From NCBI GenBank assembly GCA_017654935.2, contig CM065682.1:40347466-40411465 (forward strand): a stretch of 64,000 nucleotides of DNA, written 5' to 3'. The stretch comes from Phymorhynchus buccinoides. Its lineage: Eukaryota; Mollusca; Gastropoda; Neogastropoda; Raphitomidae. Shown piece after piece: positions 59,901 to 64,000 of this stretch. The position numbers and the translations under genes were made by a program. The notes beneath the pieces are model-generated. The model did no database searches. It saw nothing but the letters and a program-made list of their open reading frames with translations, and was not told where the DNA came from. How positions within the stretch are numbered: the stretch's first letter is position 1; every line of letters begins with the position of its first letter.

Positions 59901-62900
59901 TTTTTATTATCCCTAGGTTCAAGTTACACCTCATACTTCGCCCCTTCATTTCAGCGCATAAGCAAACATTAGGTCCCAATCAAATCCACTAACTTCCCAA
60001 ACTTCAAAATTTCTGATGTAACAACTACCAGTTGCCAAAGCCCTCTGCTTGACAAACGTTCTGAGTACTTACTCATTGAACACTGTAGAAGGAGAAGTTA
60101 ATAAACTGAAATACTGCACAATCCATGGTATGCATAGCAGCTCTCCCCCACCTGGTCTTTGGGTCCCACGGAGACTCGTCTCACGTGGTTGCAGACGAAG
60201 GTCCAGCGCGTGCCTTCGGGGAAGGTGGGGGTGATTTCTTCACGGCGCCATAGGTTGTTGGTTGAGTCTACCGCCCACACCGCCGACCCTCCCACCGAGA
60301 TGGACTGCAGCAGGGCGCCCCCTGGAGGAGGGGGGATAACTTGGATCCAGCACGAACCTGCCAGGGAAAACATGGGGTTCATGTTAATTGTCAATTGTTT
60401 TTTGTTAACTCTGCCCTAGTGTTTATATCTACACCCACATACAAGCGAAGCAAGCAGGGACTGAAGATTATCTCCAACGCCACAAGCTAACTCTCCTTTC
60501 CCTTATCTTGTCCTTTATAGCATGCTTCTAAGAACAGACGTTCGAAACTCAGGACCAGAATCTGTGCCCTTAACCCCTTCACTGCTAGAGGAAAACGGAA
60601 ATTACCGATTTTCTCATAAAATTTAAAAGACATGTTAGACTCAATCTGAGAAAATGATGTGGAGATAGATCTTTCCTGTCAAACACCACCACTCCAGGGC
60701 TATTAAATAAAAAGTTATGACATCATCTATGACGAACAGGGTTCATGAACAGAGCAGTGAAGAAGTTATTAACCGTGACACGAATGAAATTACATCTTTT
60801 TGCATTTGTCTGAGAACAAAACAAAACAGTTTCAGAGAATAATTATAAAATAAAACTCAAAGGAAAACACAAAGAACAATAACTCTGGAGATCCAAATCC
60901 AGTCGATAGGTTGACATTAGCCGGATGTTTGGGCCAACAGCAAAAGGAGAGTGAAAGCTGTAAGCTTATTGATTTTTTACAATGCGGAATCCTTTTACTG
61001 CTTTTGTGAATGACTATGGCTCTCAAAGTAGGATTGCACTAGCACTTCATTCTATAGCCTAGAGGATTAGTTGGCCTCTGAGGATGATTCCCACTGCCAA
61101 CTTTTCCAAAGTCCTCTTGGCCAAGAGAGTAGGGATGTACCCTGGGCATGCATCTTTCACTGTCAATAACAGCCTGGTTTATGAAAGAGCAGTTGCAGCT
61201 GCCTTCTCTGCTATCTGGAGATCATGATTAGCCCCTTCTCTCATGTTATAAACATTTTTGTCACCCTCTTTCCCTTGTTCCATTGTAGACAGACAGCCTA
61301 TTAATTAAAATTAATGTTTGTTTCTCTCTCTCTCTCTCCCTCCCCCTCTCTCTCTCACACACACATACCAGCGGGTGACTGTGGGGAGACTCCAGGTCTG
61401 TACCACACGGATCCATCCACGGCCACTGCCCACACTCTGTAGCCTCCCCCCACCGACACCGCCCGAAACGCCATGTCTGAGGTGGTGGGCACATGAATCC
61501 AGCTCTTCCCCTACGTACAGACACAGGAACACTTAGCTTTACAGGGATCCCAATCGTTTTGCAACACAAAGGGTCCCAGGGATCTCTTTACTTAGGGCAC
61601 AGAGGGATAGAGAGTCTGCGTTACGTTGCAAAGACTGAAATAAATGACATTCCAAGTGCAAATAACTTCACAGAAGTTTTCAGAATGTTTATGTGTCCAA
61701 GAGCACAGACACATACACACAGAGGAGACGGAAACAACAAAATCAGGTGGGGAGAGATAAAAGACGGCGAAAATGTGGGTGAATCAGTTCAAAGAATTTG
61801 GCCTAGAAGTAGTGAAAACCATGAGTTGTGAAACATCCATGATTGCGGGTCATAACTTGGAATGCCAAAACCATGGTTTGAATAAAAATCTGTTTAACAT
61901 CCTCCGGTCTGGAACAGACATATGGGACATTAGTAGATATAAAGATGGTGGGAACGATCTTGGAGGCAATGCCTGGAGGCAGTGCAACACCAGTAAAGTC
62001 CCAAATTTTTAACAATACAGATATGGTAAGACCATGGTTTGTTATTTTGCCCATTTTTATAGTGCATTCATGGGACCTCTCCACATTCTCTTACAGTCTT
62101 ATTGCAGGTTCTTTGTGCTAAGAACGCTTCAAAGACCCTAAATGGGAGTCCAAGGGAGCCTTGATTTTAGTATCACATTATTTTGCACTATAAGGCAATT
62201 CACATTATGTATTGGGTAGAAATGTAGTGTGATGTGTGTGGCTGTTAGTTGGACCAACGGTTCACTTTGGTTTCTTTTATATGGACAGAGTTGTGATGCT
62301 GTTACATGCATAAAATATAACATTGCGTTCACTTAAGAACAATAACAAAGAACAGTTTCAAAGAACAATAACTCAAAATAAACACAAAGAATAAAACTCT
62401 GGAGATTGCAATCCAGTCAGCCATTGTTACAGTCGGCCAGTAACGGACTTCATGCAAAGTAACCAAAATAGTTCAGTTCCTCTTGTTTAGTGGAAACAAA
62501 CCTTTACAAATTTATAACAGCTGAGATGCTAGGTGTAGAGTGGCACAGTGGTAGCGCGTTTGCCTCGTATCAAGTAAACTTTCCTTCCTTATCAGTCACA
62601 CAAAAATCGCATGCAAAAATTTGGGTGGCGCGCCTCTGGCTGCGATGTGCTCTCCAGGTGGGAGCAACCCGAATTTCACAGACGCCTCTGTGACTATAAA
62701 GTACATAACCTAAATTTCTGTGTATTACAAAGAAATCTCTGGCGAATTCTGAGACAAAAGACTTAACTCTCCAAATTAATACAGATCCAACAACCAACCC
62801 TTATTGGGAGATTAAAGGATTCAAAAGCTTATTGGGACACCAGACACAGAGAATTTATGAGTTTTTCTGGTGGCTCTAGGGAGATAACTCTCCTGATTTA

Positions 62901-62947
62901 TTACACCTTCCCTTGATCAAATAGATGGCATGATCTACTTTTGCCAC

Positions 62948-62999
<52 letters not shown>

Positions 63000-63270
63000 A
63001 TGACTTGCCATCAGTTGACAAAATGCCTTCTATTGCACCGCTTATGTGAGAAGGCAATAAATCTCCCTGAAGCGCTCGTTCAGAGCCCAACCTACCAAAG
63101 GCTGTACCATGGTGACCTCACTGCGACACAGCACATCCCCGTTGGTGCCGATGGCCCACAGCGCCAGAGGCTGGGAGGGGGAGGGGCACTGGTCCACCTG
63201 CAGGGAAAGGTCGATCATCTCCGGGGGACCCACGCTGACCCATGGGCCCTGGGTCACCAGCTTGCACTTT
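56889..63270 (-). CDS. TECPR1: TECPR1-like gene, 3' portion (five exons; 5' part beyond the right edge)
   Basis: Minus-strand exons in transcription order: 63270-63096, 61510-61369, 60357-60152, 57944-57825, 56939-56889. All have GT/AG sites and compatible phases and give about 230 C-terminal residues. Tectonin/beta-propeller repeats are visible as VSVGGGYRVWAV..GSVWYRPGVSPQSPAG and the next copy SISVGGSAVWAV..NNLWRREEITPTFPEG. VSVGPKDQVWIV followed by a final GWHYVSIRG matches my memory of vertebrate TECPR1. TECPR1 binds ATG5-ATG12 and lipid on lysosomes, aiding autophagosome-lysosome fusion and LC3 lipidation. The pleckstrin, dysferlin and first propeller parts would lie upstream, outside the window. 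A LINE fragment and a TTAA element sit in its introns. Another tectonin-repeat protein is the alternative. Confidence 0.88.
57825..57944 (-). CDS. TECPR1: TECPR1-like exon (second from the end)
   Basis: The acceptor is ACTGACAG and the donor GTAAGA. It encodes 40 residues, VWIVSEKNFGRHKHSSGAVY and RRLGITETTPSGTDWELVIG, corresponding to the last tectonin strand of vertebrate TECPR1. A LINE fragment begins within about 70 bp of the acceptor. Confidence 0.92.
58010..58925 (+). pseudogene. LINE C-terminal fragment in a TECPR1 intron
   Basis: Broken plus-strand frames read NLSVTLDNTLSMQ, then ATAKLVTSLILSHLDYCNAL and LQRIQNTAARLVLR, and PLLRSLHWLFVADRIEYKLN, the end of L2/CR1-group LINE ORF2. The 3' end GCGCCGTATAAATACTG is at 58907. 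It runs antisense to TECPR1. Confidence 0.85.
58926..60151. other. TECPR1 intron, one SINE
   Basis: Apart from the tRNA-like block at 59545-59627 and a small duplication (AAAGTTTAGTTTTC at 59780), nothing is recognised. Confidence 0.4.
59545..59627 (-). mobile_element. tRNA-derived SINE head
   Basis: The minus strand reads GTGGCTGAGTGGTTAGAATC (A box) and GTGGTTCAAATCTTGC (B box) about 40 bp apart. The intervening arm is irregular, so it is a tRNA-like SINE or pseudogene. Confidence 0.6.
60152..60357 (-). CDS. TECPR1: TECPR1-like exon (third from the end)
   Basis: The acceptor is CTGGCAG and the donor GTGGGG. It completes the split glycine (G|GT) and encodes 68 residues with SCWIQVIPPPPGG, SAVWAVDSTNNLWRREEITP and WTFVCNHVRRVSVGPKDQ. 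Phase 0 at the end. Confidence 0.93.
60574..60765. mobile_element. TTAA-flanked MITE, family B (copy 3)
   Basis: It starts CCCCTTCACTGCT and ends AGCAGTGAAGAAG, with TTAA on the left and TTAT on the right. Internal AAAAGTTATGACATCATC is shared with the other copies. It lies in a TECPR1 intron. Confidence 0.8.
61369..61510 (-). CDS. TECPR1: TECPR1-like exon (fourth from the end)
   Basis: The acceptor is ACGTAG and the donor GTATGT. It encodes GKSWIHVPTTSDMAFRAVSV, then GGGYRVWAVAVDGSVWYRPG: one complete tectonin repeat. It ends after the first base of a glycine codon. A CT/CA-rich tract follows the donor within the intron. Confidence 0.92.
61511..62534. other. TECPR1 intron with a dispersed repeat
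   Basis: 61890-62010 repeats the block at 7010-7215. The rest has no recognised content. Confidence 0.5.
62535..62700 (+). mobile_element. tRNA-derived SINE
   Basis: An A-box-like head GAGTGGCACAGTGGTAGCG, then CGCGTTTGCCTC. The body GGTGGCGCGCCTCTGG with GGTGGGAGCAACCC and the tail CTGTGACTATAAA is shared, inverted, with 15846-15918. Confidence 0.65.
62951..62999. repeat. (GA)n microsatellite
   Basis: Pure GA tract of nearly 50 bp in a TECPR1 intron. Confidence 0.96.
63096..63270 (-). CDS. TECPR1: TECPR1-like exon (fifth from the end)
   Basis: On the minus strand the acceptor is CTGACAG and the donor GTAGGT. After one base completing a split codon it encodes 58 residues starting KCKLVTQGPWVSVGPPEMID and including LALWAIGTNGDVLCR, a tectonin strand. 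It ends in phase 0. Confidence 0.88.
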
Positions 63271-63311
63271 CTGTCAGACCCACAGCAACACAACAAACAA
63301 CTGTAGGGTTT

Positions 63312-63450
63312 ATGGATGGAAGTTCAGTTTAACGTCGCGTATCGGCTTTCGCCATGTACGACGGGCTGAACAAACAAACCAGGGTATAAACAAAACTTTA
63401 TGTTCCTGAATCACTGTCTTAGCCAAAAGGCAGAGAAATTATCAGAATTC
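63312..63450 (+). repeat. Dispersed repeat, copy 2 of the pair with 655-790
   Basis: Same block and orientation as 655-790. Confidence 0.85.
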
Positions 63451-63596
63451 CTTAATAGGGTTTATAAGGAAGGAGGATTCAAATAATTTTCTATCAAAGC
63501 AAAATACATAAATCTTACTTCGTTGATTTTGGGTAGTGTCCTACTGCCTTCGTCAGCGTAGAATGCTACATTATGAATGATGGCTCAGTGCATGCG

Positions 63597-63790
63597 ACCA
63601 CTTTGGTTGCCATCACCCTACACAATCATTTTGAAGATAAAATGAACACTTTGGTTGCCATCACCCTACACAATTATTTTGAAGATAGAATTAACACTTT
63701 GGTTGCCATCACCCTACACAATCATTTTGAAGAAAGAATTAACACTTTGGTTGCCATCACCGTACACAATCATTTTGAAGATAGAATTAA
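63597..63790. repeat. 48-bp tandem repeat, four copies
   Basis: ACTTTGGTTGCCATCACCCT followed by ACACAATCATTTTGAAGATA repeats with few changes. The 48-bp period is 16 codons, so a plus-strand frame with HNHFED repeats stays open. It lies in a TECPR1 intron and is not supported as coding. Confidence 0.93.
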
Positions 63791-64000
63791 CTCATTGAAG
63801 TCGTTCCGGACATATATGTCCAGAATTAATAGATAGCTGTCAATTTGGTGCATTTGCTTCAATGGAAGTAAATGCTTGCACACCATACCTTGGTCACTTC
63901 TAAAGTCGCTTTGCTCCCTTAGACCACAATTTTGCCTCTGACTTTGCTTTTGTAGTGGTTTGTTATGAGGTATACGTAACCAATCGGTGTAGAGAGTTTT

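Overview
The window is animal nuclear DNA. It has small exons with GT/AG splice sites separated by multi-kilobase introns, very dense (CT)n/(CA)n microsatellites, many short inverted-repeat transposons, tRNA-derived SINEs, and fragments of LINEs, an LTR element and a Penelope-like element. The two recognisable host genes are both metazoan. The repeat style, including dispersed AGGTCA-rich repeats and LINE ends, suggests a lophotrochozoan, probably a gastropod mollusc. That placement is inference from style, not from a marker gene.

Region 1 (1 to about 10.8 kb) holds microsatellites, a 214-bp palindrome, a tRNA-like SINE and old repeats. I see no host coding exon there. Region 2 (10,848-45,529, plus strand) is a complete-looking inactive rhomboid gene (iRhom; vertebrate RHBDF1/RHBDF2). 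I assembled 14 coding exons; every phase agrees and the 1,965-nt CDS encodes 654 residues. It has an N-terminal cytosolic part, a first membrane segment (RPYFTYW), a long cysteine-rich luminal domain, and a six-helix rhomboid core. The position of the rhomboid catalytic serine reads GPSG and the catalytic histidine is also present.

Region 3 (45.5-56.9 kb) is the intergenic space between two convergent genes. It holds a 1-kb pogo-like element, a LINE with a reverse-transcriptase domain, a hairpin with a triplicated arm, several miniature transposons, and a 20-copy array of a 66-bp unit inside a TTAA-flanked miniature transposon. Region 4 (56,889 to the right edge, minus strand) is the 3' end of a TECPR1-type gene: five exons encoding tectonin beta-propeller repeats and the C-terminus. 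The rest of that gene lies beyond the right edge.

The two host genes are arranged tail to tail. iRhom proteins govern trafficking of membrane proteases and EGF-type ligands in the secretory pathway. TECPR1 works with ATG5-ATG12 in autophagosome-lysosome fusion and LC3 lipidation at damaged lysosomes. Nothing in the sequence shows they work together. No operon, CRISPR array, phage or bacterial feature is present. The most unusual structures are the satellite born inside a miniature transposon, a pogo-like element carrying broken gag-like coding pieces, several large fold-back structures, and a 720-bp stretch almost without G on the plus strand.
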